Source: Haematococcus lacustris (lineage: Eukaryota; Chlorophyta; Chlorophyceae; Chlamydomonadales; Haematococcaceae). From it: a DNA stretch of 64,000 nucleotides. The notes under the pieces are model-generated. The model did not search any database, was not told the DNA's origin, and saw only the letters and a list, made by a program, of their open reading frames with translations. The stretch covers positions 3,310,322-3,374,321 of the forward strand of contig JASKMD010000013.1 of NCBI GenBank assembly GCA_030144725.1. The letters run 5' to 3'. This document shows, piece after piece, positions 1-9,848 of the stretch. A program made the position numbers and the translations under genes. Each line of letters begins with the position of its first letter. Position 1 is the first letter of the stretch.

Positions 1-429
1 CGACGTAGATGGTTGTACGCCTAGCATCCGGGTTGGCTGCCTCATGGTAGGGGAAGTGGCTGGGGCTGCACTGTTGGCTAGGCTAAGTTGCGGCTAAGTT
101 GCGTGTCTGAGCTAGCTAGCTAGGTGCGATGTGACTGGAAGCGAGCATAGTTTCGGGCCTGGCTGCGAGCTGAGTTACGAGGCTCTGAATGCGTGGAGCT
201 GACTCATTGCAATTGGAAGTCGCTACTAGCTAGAGACGCACCTTAGGCGTTGTTCATCGACTTGGCAGTACGAGATGTCGCAATGTAGAGCACGTACATC
301 GCGTTTGTGCTAGGCGTGTTGTAGAGCAGGGACGTTGCAAGTTGGCTGGGTGACAAGAAGGCTGCGAGGTTGCATGCCATGTTGCGAGGATTTTTTTGAA
401 GTTTTCATTATGGCTTTCATCCAGATGCC

Positions 430-1310
430 ACCGACCTCTGCCAGTCAGCAGGACCCTGCAGAGGGTCTGTAGGACCCTACAAAGGGTCACTAGGACCCTG
501 CAAAAGGCCTGTGCACCAGGACCCTGCGCAGGGTCACTAGGACCCTGCACAGGGTCACCAGGACCCTGCAAATGGGCAACAGGACCCTGCAAAAGGCCTG
601 TGCACTAGGACCCTGCGCAGGGTCACCAGGACCCTGCGCAGGGTCACTGTAACCCTGTGCAGGGCCACTAGGACCCTGCACAGGGTCACCAGGACCCTGC
701 ACAGGGTCGGCAGGACCCTGCGCAGGGTCCTAGCGCCTTTTAAATATTAAATACATGTAATGTTAAAAATAAGCTACAAAATAGTTGTTCTAATATTTTC
801 AGGACCCGCAGGTTTTCAGGACCCTGCGCAGGGTTTTCAGGACCCTGCGCAGGGTCTGTAGGACCCTGCGCAGGGTCCTAGCGTCACCATGGTCGTAGGA
901 CCCTGCGCAGGGTCCTGGCACACAGGGTCAGCAGGACCCTGCGCAGGGTTTCCAGGACCCTGCACAGGGTCTGTAGGACCCTGCGCAGGGTCCTAGCGTC
1001 ACCATGGTCGTAGAACCCTGCGCAGGGTCATGGCACACAGGGTCAGCAGGACCCTACGCAGGGTCCTAGCGTCACCATGGTCGTAGGACCCTGCGCAGGG
1101 TCCTGGCACACAGAGTCGGGAGGATACCAAACAGAAACGACAGGACCTAGCAAAGGGTCTGCGGGAAGCCTGACAAGGTCCTGGCACACAGGGTCAGAAC
1201 AAAACCTGGAAAACTCCTGACTCATAGGGTCAGTAGGACCCTGCGCAGGGTCGCCAGGACCCTGCGCAGGGTCCTACGACCATGGTGACGCCAGGACCCT
1301 GCGCAGGGTC
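430..1310. repeat. Palindromic subterminal repeat array of transposon X
   Basis: Tandem and loosely spaced copies of an ~18-20 bp unit, AGGACCCTGCGCAGGGTC, whose core CCCTGCGCAGGG is a perfect palindrome. Longer spacers recur (for example CTAGCGTCACCATGGTCGT, itself containing CCATGG). Arrays of short motifs just inside the termini are typical of CACTA elements, where they bind the element-encoded TNPA-type protein. All ORFs here are products of the repeat and are not genes. Confidence 0.85.
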
Positions 1311-1317
1311 CTAGGAC

Positions 1318-1627
1318 ACGGGCCATAGCTCATCACTGGCTTGGACTTTTTGCATGCTACCTACTAGGTTGGGCAGCTGTAACCACCCTCTACAACCTCT
1401 CATACTCACATTTCATGATAAGACACTTTGATCACTCGGTGCCAACTCCCTTAGCCAAAATCAGGGTCACAGCCCCACACCTGGTCCAACAACTCGACAC
1501 CGAGTGAGAATTACACTTTGGCCCAAGAGAGTCTTGACCTCCCCTAGGTCTCAACAACCTACATGCCAAGTTTCAGACCTGAACTCTCAAGTTTTTCAAG
1601 CCAGCCAGCCCTTAATTTGCACGAGTG
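1318..1627 (-). repeat. 310-bp terminal region, inverted copy of 14102-14413
   Basis: Colinear similarity in opposite orientation to the left end of transposon Y, roughly 85 percent by eye, including the terminal CACTCG and the block around GTCGAGTTG. It shows that X and Y belong to one family and that X sits in reverse orientation here. Confidence 0.85.
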
Positions 1628-2586
1628 AGTGGACAGACAATTGCACCAAGTCTCGCCGCAGGGCCACTGCCTTCTGTGACGACTTAGAGGCACACTGCCA
1701 GCTCTTCAACCTAGACATTGCCTCTGTCTTTCCGGCATTCCTGTCCGGGGCGGCGCGTGATGCTTGGCTGCCATCCATCCGTGCTGCTCATTTCGCACAA
1801 ACCCGCACTGCACCTACCTGGCCTTACCTGCGACTGTCCTTTCTTGAGTATACAGGAGACGATTTGCGTGACAATCAGACTGATGCCCAAAAGCAGCTAC
1901 TTGAAGGCAGCATTCGCATGTCGTCCCAGCTCCTTCTGCCTGAATATATCACTGCTTTCAGGAACAATCTGCTCACTGCTGGTGTCCAGTGCATGGATGA
2001 GAGTTTGCTTGTCTCCCTGTTTATCAAGGGACTGACATCTGAGCTGAAAAAGGCAGTCCTAAGGGATTCTGCTCCTTTTCCAGCCTTCACTCTGGCTCAG
2101 GCTATCGACTCTGCCAGGCAGGCTCAGCGTGCTGCTGAGATCCTTGCTGAGGCAGTCGGCACAAAGCGGCATGTTGCTGCTGTGCAGGCTAAGCAGCTGA
2201 CTGAGGGTCTGGAGCGTGCAAACAACCCTCGTCCTCCCAAGAGCACCCAGAGCGACCCACCTGCCAAAGTCCCAGCCCGTTCCAGGGGCTTCAGGGCTGG
2301 CATGGCTGCTGGTCCTGCTGCTGGCTACCGTGTCATTCTGAAGCAGAAGGCTGAGGAGGCTGCTGAGCAGTCCAACATGAAGCCTGGCCAGTACTGCCAT
2401 CACTGCTATGATCCCAGGCATCTCAAGCCTCTGTGTCCCTACAAGGACATGCCAGCCTTGGAGGCCAGGAAGCTGTCAGGCTACCCCCGCCCTCCTGCTG
2501 ATGCTAAGGCTGCAGGGAAGCGTCCTTCTGAGCACAATGACTTTGAGCCAAAGAAGGGCAGGATTGCGTCAGCCAATGGAAAGTGA
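1628..2586 (+). pseudogene. gag: Ty3/gypsy A Gag, N-terminally truncated
   Basis: Remaining Gag of element A. It aligns with the intact Gag at 9849-11477: a capsid-like region starting at the shared E-W-T-D (about 1628), the shared DLEAHC block, and a CCHC zinc knuckle near the C-terminus (C-HH-C-YDPR-H-LKPL-C). The frame closes with TGA at 2584-2586, and the same frame is open again immediately, leading into protease, so Gag and Pol are separated by one stop without frameshift. The upstream portion displayed by transposon X (1504-1627) is not gag. The gene is broken by the X insertion. Confidence 0.85.
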
Positions 2587-4027
2587 GGTGTTGCCCAGCC
2601 AAGACAGTGCCATGCCTGTGCTGTGGTACATGCTGATGAACCTGTCTTATGCACCTGTGCCACTGATATGAGTGGGATTGAGCCCCAGCAGACTGTTGTT
2701 CCTGGTGTTGCTGTGCCTGATGATAGCCAGCTGAATCCTGAGCCAACTGTTGATGGCCATGCGTTACCTGAGCAGACTGCTGTGACAGCAGCTCAGGGCT
2801 GTGGTTCCTGTTTCAGTGCTGCTGACCCCTGTGTGGGTCATATTCTCTCGTGTAAGACTGCCCTGTGTTGTCCCCGTGCACCGTCTCAAGTCATCTTGGG
2901 GGTCTCTGGTCAAGACGACAAGGTGAGGTTCCAGTTTGCTGGCACCATTGATTCTCATGCCTGTCACATGTTAGCTGATAGTGGTGCTGATGCATCACTC
3001 ATCAGTGCTAGCTTTGTTCAGCTGCATAACATCCCAGTGTTTACTTATCCCATGTCACTCAGGTTTGATGTTGCCAACAACCAGCCTGTGATATGTGAGC
3101 ATTATGTCAAAGTGCAGCTGCGCATCAACAGCTTCTGCTGCATGTGCCTGTTGACTGTCATGCCTGACCTGGTTCATGCTTATGACGTGCTCCTGGGTGC
3201 TGACTGGTTGACTGTGCAGGGAGCCTTGGTCGACTACGTCGACAAGACTCTTACCCTGCGCACTCCCCAAGGTAATAAAACCTTGCACCCACACACAGGT
3301 GACCAGAGTGCTGCTGGCCAGTGTGCTGCCACAAGGCCACCTGGATCCACCCACTCACTGCCCCGCCCACCTGCTGCTGTCCTTGCTGCTGTGTCCAAAG
3401 CCAATCCAAAGGCTCTTGTGACAGCAAAGCAAGCAGCCAGATGGCTGCGTAAGGGTGGCTCAGCCATGGTAGCTATGGTGTCTCTAGAAGACCTTGCCTT
3501 ACCAGTAGACGCTGTGTCCCATGTACAGAGGCAGCACCTGCAAGATTTGCTTGATGAATACTCTGATGTATTCCAACCTATCACAGGACTCCCGCCAGAG
3601 CGTGCAGTAGGGCACTCCATCCCCTTGCAGCCTGATGGCAAGCCTCCAGCTAGGCCCAGCTATAGGATGTCCAAACCTGAGCAAGATGAACTGCGTAAAC
3701 AGATCACTGACCTGCTAGCTAAAGGCTTGATAGAGCCCAGCTCGTCACCCTATGCTGCACCTGTGCTGTTTGTCCAAAAGAAATCAGGTGAGCTGCGCAT
3801 GTGCATTGACTATCGCCAGCTTAATAAGCTTACCATTAGGGACCAGTATCCTTTGCCACGCATTGATGATCTGTTTGATCAGCTAGCAGGAAAAACTGTG
3901 TTCTCCTCCCTCGATCTGCAGGCTGGTTACCACCAGATCCGCATCCCGGCTGAGGACGTCCCTAAAACCGCGTTCAGGACTCCCATGGGGCACTACCAAT
4001 TCAAGGTACTGTGCTTTGGCCTGACAA

Positions 4028-4373
4028 CACTCCTACAATTTAGTCCCTGCGTTTGTCCCTGCGTTCTACCGACCTTGTCCGATCGGGCTGGAAATTTGAT
4101 AGATGGCAGTTTTCAGAAAATAAAACATATTTTTCAAGAAAAATATTTTGAAAAAATCAACAGCTGTTGCGCTGTGGCCCGCAACCTATCCCTGCACTCA
4201 TCCCTGCACTCTAGCCACAGGGCCACAGCGCAGCCGCCTTTGATTTTTTCAAAATATTTTTTCTGAAAAATATGTTTTATTTTCTGCAAACTACCATCTA
4301 TCAAAATTTCAGCCCGATCGGACAAGGTCGGTCAACACGCAGGGATGGACGCAGGGATTAATTTGTAGGAGTG
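4028..4373. mobile_element. 346-bp CACTC-type foldback MITE in gypsy A RT
   Basis: Termini CACTCCTACAATTTAGTCCC and, on the complement of the right end, CACTCCTACAAATTAATCCC. The arms are an inverted repeat of ~150 bp each around a centre near 4200. Flanked by 2-bp duplications AA (4026-4027, 4374-4375). Removing the element and one AA restores the RT block reading G-L-T-N-A-P-A-T-F-Q-R. It contains no gene and is closely related to 20221-20565. Confidence 0.92.
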
Positions 4374-5183
4374 AAATGCTCCTGCCACGTTCCAACGTGT
4401 AATGAATGAAGCATTTGCTGAGGTGATCAATGACTGTGCACTCGTGTACCTTGATGACATCCTGGTGATGTCCAAGGACAGTGAAGAGCACCTAGTCCAC
4501 CTCAGGCGTGTGTTTGACTTATTGCGTAAAAATATATTTTATGCTAAGCTATCTAAATGTGAATTTATGCAGAGAACATTAAAGTTCCTGGGCCACATTA
4601 TTAGTGCTCAGGGCATCTCTGTTGACCCGTGTAAAGTTACTGCAATATCTGAATGGCCAGTACCTACTAGCCTCAAAACCCTGCAGTCTTTCCTGGGCGC
4701 TGCTAACTATGTACGTAAGTTTGTACATAATTTTAGCACTATTGCTGCACCCCTCACTAACCTGACTGGCCCCAACAAGGAGTCCTTCCCTTGGAAGGCA
4801 TGGCCTCAGGCTGAGCTGGATGCGTTCAATGCTCTGAAGCAGGCCATTTCTAATGTGCCTATGCTCAAGCTTCCTGATCACAGCAAGCCGTTTCAGGTGC
4901 ACTGTGATGCGTCCCTTGAGGGCATCGGTGCAGTCCTGATGCAGGATGGCTACCCATTGGCGTATTACTCCAGGAAATTAATTCCTGCTGAGATTGATTA
5001 CACCACGGGCGAACAGGAACTGCTGGCATTGGTATCTGCTTGCCAATAGTGGCGATGCTACCTGGAAGGGGTACCATTCACACTGTACACAGATCACAAG
5101 CCGCTCATCTCTCTGCCTACTCAAACTATACTCTCACGCAGGCAGACTAGATGGATGGAATTCCTGGCCCGCTTCTCATATAC

Positions 5184-5856
5184 GTAATGGATAATCGGCG
5201 GGCCGAGTACATTATGCGAAAATAATGGACGAGTCCGAGGCGAGGTGGTCATATACACCGAGGCGCAGCCGAGGTGTATATGGCCGCGGAGACGAGGACG
5301 AGTCCATTAGATTCGCGTAGTGTGCGAGGTAGAGGCGATTATCTGGTATATCTGAGGTCCGCGGCCCGTCAATTATACAAAAGTGCTCCCCGCGGCCCGT
5401 CAATTATACAAAAGTGCTCCCCGCGGCCCGTCAATTATACAAAAGGGCAGTCAACGTTAGGTCAAATATCTGAAGTTTTTGACGACGAAGTGGCTTAGCA
5501 GCAACGACAAAGCGCTCTATTTGTCCATTCGCAATGAGCGCGGCCTGCCCAAAGCCCGAAGCTTCTAGTCAACATGCCAGCCTGGCAATTATAAGTATAC
5601 ATGCCAGTCTGGCAATAGTCCGCTAAGCTACCGCGCTTTGTTGCATTTGTTGCGTTGAGGTTGCAATAGTTGCGTATGCGAGCTTTTTCGGGTAACTCGC
5701 GACTTGCAGGTTTCGACGTGCAAGCCTTACATGCAACTAGCACACTCGCGACTTGCGGTACACTTGTGGAACACGCGGAGTAAGCTGCTCGCACTTTGCA
5801 ACCTTGATATACTCATCCGAGTTATGAAGAATTATTTGATCCTGTCTTTTGCATAC
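5184..5856. mobile_element. Unclassified 673-bp insertion in gypsy A RNase H region
   Basis: Interrupts Pol between F-S-Y-T and S-D-I-I-E-Y-L-P-G. A flanking AC on both sides (5182-5183, 5857-5858) and a total of 675 bp keep the frame. The first ~170 bp form an imperfect hairpin (about 5185-5265 pairing with 5275-5352, including CATATACACC/GGTGTATATG). Then come three tandem copies of a ~31-bp unit, and ~400 bp with no recognised coding. The flanking host sequence is diverged around the junction (TTCTCATATAC versus TTTTGCATACAC), so a longer, degraded target duplication is also possible. Class unknown. Confidence 0.6.
5357..5447. repeat. ~31-bp tandem repeat, three copies
   Basis: Unit beginning CCGCGGCCCGTCAATTATAC followed by AAAAGTGCTCC, repeated three times; the last copy diverges after AAAAG. 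Confidence 0.85.
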
Positions 5857-7858
5857 ACTTCAGATATCATTGAATATCTACCTGGTATATCTAATCCTGC
5901 TGACCCGTTGTCACGCATTCCAGCAGCCCCATTGCAGACGTGTAAGGGCTCTGGTGCAGATAATGTGCGTAGTATTCTAGTGACGACTAGAAGCCAGCGT
6001 CGTTCTCAGGAGGGGGAGGAAACTTGTGCTGAGGCGCAGAAAAACAGTGTTGGTGCTGCCACTGCGCCACCCACACAACCACCACCAAGCCATGGTGCTG
6101 GTGCTGCCGCCAGGCCACCCACTAAGCGTGTCACTTGGGCTGCTGATATACCAGCAGATGGAGAACCCAGTGCACCCAAACCACCAGGTCCCCTGTCAAA
6201 CCTGCATGAGTGGTTGGTCAGAGCTTATGCTGCTGATTCCAACTTCACCAAGCGTAGGAAGACAAAGAACTTTTACCTGGATGAACATGGCTTATGGAGA
6301 CATCAAAAGAGACGTACAGTCATTGTGCCCCGTGACAAACAGCTACGAGAGCATATCCTGCATGAGATGCACGATGCTAAGTATGCTGGCCACGTTGGGA
6401 TCACTAAGACGTTGGAACGTGTCATGCGTGTGTTCTGGTGGAAACACTTACGCACTGATGTGCGTCACTATGTAACAACATGTGATGCATGCCAGAGAAA
6501 CAAGTCGGTTACAGCTAAGCCATGGGGGTTCCTTCATCCTCTGTCTATACCTGGATACCGCTGGGAAGTCATGCACATGGACTTCATAACCAAACTACCG
6601 TCCGGATCACATGGATATGATTCCATCTGTGTATTCGTTGACAGGCTCTCCAAAATGGTGCACCTAGTGCCATGTAAGGAAAGTATGGATGCTCCTGAGT
6701 TTGCACAACTCTTCATTGATTCGGTATTTGTCCACCATGGGCTACCATCTGAAGTTGTGAGTGATCGGGGCTCCCTATTCGTGAGTAAGTTCTGGCAAGC
6801 TGTATGCAAGCTAATGGGCATGAAACATTCTCTCACCTCCAGCTATCACCCCCAGTCAAATGGGCAGGTTGAGCGGTACAACAAAGTGTTGGAGGAGATG
6901 CTTAGGCATTATATCTCTCCCACTCAACGAGACTGGCCTAAACACCTCTCGTTTGCCGAGTTTGCAATTAATAACTCATGGCAAGAAAGCATTAAGTCTA
7001 CACCTTTTCTGATCAACTATGGACAGTCCCCAGTGACACCGGTGACCCATGAGTTACCTCGGTTGCCACCTCCCATGGCCCAGTTCTTCTCTGATGGCTG
7101 TGAGAAAGGTGTTCAAGAAGCCAGAAGATGTATGAAACTGGCACAGAGTCGGCAGTCCAATGACGCTAATCCACGCAGGAAATCCTCGGAAAGTATGTTC
7201 CAAGTGGGTGACCGTGTGCTGCTTAGTACCATGAACCTGCGTAACATGGTGGGCAAAGCCAGAAAGCTGTGGGTAGAGACGCTGTAAAGCTGACCCTGCC
7301 ACCAGCCATGTCCAGGATTCATCCTGTCTTCCATGTGTCATTGTTAAGACCCTATGAGGGCAACTTTGGTCGTCTACCCCCCACTGAGCTGGGCTGGTTA
7401 GATGATTCCCCACAGTATGAAGTAGAGCGCATTGTGAACCACCGGCATGTGCGTGCAGGTAAAGCAAAGGAGTACCTCGTCAAGTGGAAGGGTTATGATG
7501 ACTCTGACAACACCTGGGAGCCAGCCAGCAATCTAGCAAATGCCCCTGACTGCGTGAACTTGTATAAGGCTCAGAACGGCTTGCTGTGAATTAAATGTGG
7601 GACATGGGCTCCATGTGGTCATGCTGGTTGCTTTGCTGCATGCTATGTGCCTTGGTGGGCTATGGGTCCAGTCGCTCATGTGAGCCTGGCTTGTCTGGTA
7701 CCCAGCTTCCACTGGCTCTCTGGGTCTGGGCTGAAGGGTCCATGGTGACCATAAACTCCTGAGAGCGACCTGCGTCCGGATGGGCAGGAGTTCCAAACTA
7801 GCGGTCATGTACTGCGAGTCCATGCCATGATGGCCTATGGGCGGAACGGCCATCCCAT

Positions 7859-7872
7859 AGGAGGGGGAGGAA
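7859..7872 (+). promoter_or_regulatory. Polypurine tract of gypsy A
   Basis: Purine run AGGAGGGGGAGGAA immediately before the TGTAGCG start of the 3' LTR; plus-strand priming site. Elements B (33210-33222) and C (49060-49074, minus strand) have nearly the same tract. Confidence 0.85.
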
Positions 7873-8108
7873 TGTAGCGTTCCGATTCTGCACTAAGCGG
7901 ATCGGCGCTAGTGTCACTGCTGAAGTGTGATACAGGCAGGTTAAGTGGTGGGCTGTACTGCTGCCCACCATTCGGGTTCGATCCCCGGAGGCCGTTCTAT
8001 GTCTTAGCCTGGTTGCGCTGCAGCAGTCTGACACCTGTAACTGCGGTTAGCGTTGCATGGCGTTCACACACTGAAAAGATTTAAGGCGCGTTCTTTCTGA
8101 ACGCTACA
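7873..8108 (+). repeat. 3' LTR of gypsy A (236 bp)
   Basis: Begins TGTAGCGTT and ends AACGCTACA, an inverted terminal repeat, right after the polypurine tract. The following base (8109) enters the complement of the L1 3' UTR, marking the element edge. Contains a tRNA-like core (7934-7984). Confidence 0.88.
7934..7984 (+). promoter_or_regulatory. tRNA-like core (A-box/B-box-like) in LTR A
   Basis: GGCAGGTTAAG (A-box-like) followed ~40 bp later by GGGTTCGATCC, a good match to the B box/T-loop of tRNA genes, with a T-arm-like stem CGGG/CCCG. No complete tRNA cloverleaf with acceptor stem is evident. The same arrangement occurs in LTRs B and C. Confidence 0.5.
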
Positions 8109-8797
8109 AAGACCATCTGAGCCCCCGGTCCCCTGACATCCAGTCAACCGCCCGAAGCCTAGCCCACACCACCCACGGAACGCACTAAGCCCCCACCAGC
8201 AACCCTGCAGCTCAGGCTGGCTCGACGGGGAAGGGGACGGGCCATTGCAAGGAGAGGCGAACCACTAGCTCTCCCCCCCCCTGCGCCCTGCCCTCCCCCT
8301 GCCTAGCCCTCCCTGCTGCCCTCTCCTCCTCCACTCCTCCTGCCCTAACCCTCCCCTCTGCCCCCTCCTGCCCTCCCCTCCACTCCCTCCTAGGCTGCTT
8401 GGCAAACCAGGCCCCCGACGCCTCGGGCCACGGCTGGTCGAAATGGGCAGCGTCCAGCTCCGGGTCCTTTCCCTTGAACCAGGTGGAGGGCACAGCGCCG
8501 CAGAGGCCCACGCGGATGTCCCTCCCCAGCCGATGCCAGTCACGCTTGACGGCCGTGGTGAGGGTGGAGATGACCTCCTCCACTACCCGCCTCGCCACCT
8601 GCTGTGGCCGCAGGGCTGTAGCGGCTCCTGAGCTGCGGAGGCGCCACACTGCGCCCAGGTAGGCAACGCGCAGCCGCAGCCACAGCAGGCTGTCAGGGGG
8701 CTGGAAGGGGGGGGGCCTCGCCACGGGTGGGGCGACCACTGAGGAGCAGCATGGCGTCACCTGAGGGGGGGCGGGTGCCTGTGAGGCGGCCGTACAC
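8109..8797 (-). pseudogene. 3' part of L1 copy 2 (ORF2 C-terminus and 3' UTR)
   Basis: Reverse-complement match to 43380-44075 of L1 copy 1. From 8797 down it encodes the ORF2 C-terminal tail (shared motifs PPFQPPDSLLWLRLRVAYLG and TWFKGKDPELDAAHFDQ), stopping near 8212, then 3' UTR to 8109 where gypsy A is inserted. Its other end at 8797 is the insertion point of L1 copy 1; copy 2 continues at 46059. Confidence 0.88.
8720..8797. repeat. 78-bp target-site duplication of L1 copy 1 (left copy)
   Basis: From GCCACGGGTGGGGCGACC to GGCGGCCGTACAC. Repeated after the poly(A) tail at 44446-44520 and finished by CAC at 46059-46061, because a pogo-like element has split the right copy. One mismatch seen (GCGTCACC versus GCGTCGCC). 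Confidence 0.82.
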
Positions 8798-9504
8798 TTT
8801 TCCTCACTTTTCGCCTCTCGCACTTTTCGCAGCCTGCCGTTTCGCGTGGGTCGCGAGTTAGCGCCTCCCGTTAGCACAGCTAGCGTTTTCGCAGCAGGAG
8901 CAGCCGGAGGAGCGTTGTTTCGCAGTTTGTGTTGCTAAGGCAGCAAGTCGCGAGTTTCAGCCTGCGGAGCAGCTAAACAGCAAGGAGCAGGAGCTGCGTT
9001 AAGGTGGTGTGGTCGTCTCTGTCTGTCTGCTCTCAGCCGCAGCCAGCCGCCACCAGCCGCCAGCAGCAGCCAGCAGCCGCCAGCAGCGCTTTTGCTCTTT
9101 TCGGCTTTCTGCTTCTTAACGTTTGTCAGGTTGCGCGAGCCGCAGCCGTTTCTCTCAGGCGCCGCCACCTGAGCGCCTCATCCCAGCCGCCGCTACCTCG
9201 CAGCTGCCGCAGGTGTAACCGCTCCAACCGCCTCCAGCAGCCTTTCCAGCTGCAGGTCCTTTCCTGCTATCGCTGTGTGCAGCTGCTGTCGCTTCTTGTG
9301 CGAACCACAGCCAGCAGTTCGCGGGAGCCTACAGCGCTATCGGTTTCCTGAGGCAACCGCCTCAACCGCTGCAGCTTCCGCCCACCTGCCCTTCCCCAAC
9401 CCTCTTCTCCTTCTCCCCCCCTTCCTCCTTCCCGCCGCGTGCCTCGCCTTCTGCCGGCGCCTGTCGCGTCACTGCCAAGGAGACGACAACGGTCGGAGGC
9501 CCAC
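8798..9504 (+). other. 5' UTR segment of L1 copy 1
   Basis: GC-rich leader between the L1 5' end and gypsy B. It holds CAGCCGCCAGCAGC-type repeats (9040-9090) and pyrimidine-rich tracts, and no ORF with recognisable homology. It continues at 33528 after gypsy B. Internal promoters normally lie in such leaders, but no specific element can be named. Confidence 0.6.
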
Positions 9505-9804
9505 TGTAAAGTGCGCATCTCTGGAAGGGATTGCCGCTTCGCGTCGTCTGGGCTGTCTCGTGAATGCGAGCCGTCGCGGGACGCGGGTTACACGTGTAGT
9601 GTGAGATTTGGCAGGTAAAGACTAGCGGACATTGCGTCCGTGAGTACAACTGGTTCGATTCCAGGGAGCCCCGTTCTAAGCTCTAGCCATTCTCGCAACA
9701 CACCGCTGTAACCCAACACCCTAGTCGGAAGTCACCGCCTCGACTGGACCGGCCTTCGAGCTTGTGTCAAAAGGTCATCTGGCGTTGCGTCCCCGCACGT
9801 TACA
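9505..9804 (+). repeat. 5' LTR of gypsy B (300 bp)
   Basis: TGTAAAGTGCGC...CGCACGTTACA, with inverted termini TGTAA/TTACA. Matches 33223-33522 except CTCTGG/CTTTGG and CTGGCG/CTGACG. Contains the tRNA-like core: GGCAGGTAAAG at 9610-9620 and TGGTTCGATTCC at 9651-9662, followed by AGGGAGCCCC. Confidence 0.95.
9610..9662 (+). promoter_or_regulatory. tRNA-like core in LTR B
   Basis: A-box-like GGCAGGTAAAG, a possible anticodon-arm stem CGGAC/GTCCG, and a T-arm-like stem-loop CTGGTTCGATTCCAG. Spacing matches tRNA A-to-B box spacing. No acceptor stem pairs it into a full tRNA, so this is not a tRNA gene; it may be a Pol III-like internal promoter remnant or a structural mimic. Confidence 0.5.
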
Positions 9805-9806
9805 GC

Positions 9807-9823
9807 TGGTTTCCGACCCCGAG
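9807..9823 (+). promoter_or_regulatory. Primer-binding site of gypsy B
   Basis: TGGTTTCCGACCCCGAG starts two or three bases after the 5' LTR; the leading TGG pairs with a tRNA CCA end, as expected for minus-strand priming. I cannot assign the tRNA. Confidence 0.6.
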
Positions 9824-9848
9824 CATTTAAGCTCGCGGTCCAGTCAAC

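Larger units (their letters stand above)
1..1627 (-). mobile_element. Terminal part of CACTA-like DNA transposon X
   Basis: Seen: the last ~310 bases (1318-1627) match, in reverse complement, the first ~310 bases of transposon Y (14102-14413), and end in the same terminus (CACTCGTGCAAATTAAG read inward from 1627). Next to the terminal region is a subterminal repeat array (about 430-1310). The element runs off the window upstream and interrupts the gag gene that resumes at 1628. Bases 1-430 are interior to the element and show no recognisable gene. The interior end is not visible, so autonomy and length are unknown. Confidence 0.8.
2587..7589 (+). pseudogene. pol: Ty3/gypsy A Pol (PR-RT-RNaseH-IN-chromodomain), disrupted
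   Basis: Polyprotein for copying element RNA to DNA and integrating it. Domains seen: aspartic protease ([11 protein letters not shown], ~2970), RT ([17 protein letters not shown], ~3812; YLDD, ~4448), RNase H (HCDASLEGIGAVLMQDG, ~4900), HHCC plus integrase core (~6350-6900, ending in SNGQVERYNK), chromodomain ([10 protein letters not shown]...[17 protein letters not shown], ~7417-7530). Breaks: a 346-bp MITE in RT at 4028, amber TAG at 5047-5049 where related copies have Glu in CKEW, an insertion at 5184-5856, and a short deletion near 7275 that removes the GPF motif after the integrase and shifts frame. Both insertions plus 2-bp duplications are multiples of three (348 and 675), so the frame resumes after each. 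Confidence 0.9.
1628..8108 (+). mobile_element. Ty3/gypsy chromovirus A (5' part cut off, 3' LTR present)
   Basis: Order gag, protease, RT, RNase H, integrase, chromodomain, polypurine tract, 3' LTR. The 5' end is lost because transposon X interrupts gag. The body carries two further insertions (4028-4373 and 5184-5856), a nonsense codon at 5047-5049 and a small deletion near 7270, so it is defective. To the right of the LTR lies the minus-strand L1 3' UTR (8109 on), its insertion target. Confidence 0.9.

Noticed and set aside
5190..5350. Hammerhead-type ribozyme in the hairpin of the 673-bp insertion
   Set aside because: The conserved CUGAUGA and GAAA core is absent; only a simple imperfect hairpin is seen.
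7934..7990. Possible tRNA gene from GGGTTCGATCC (also 9651, 33369 and 48940)
   Set aside because: No 7-bp acceptor stem or full cloverleaf; located inside LTRs in each case. Annotated as a tRNA-like core instead.
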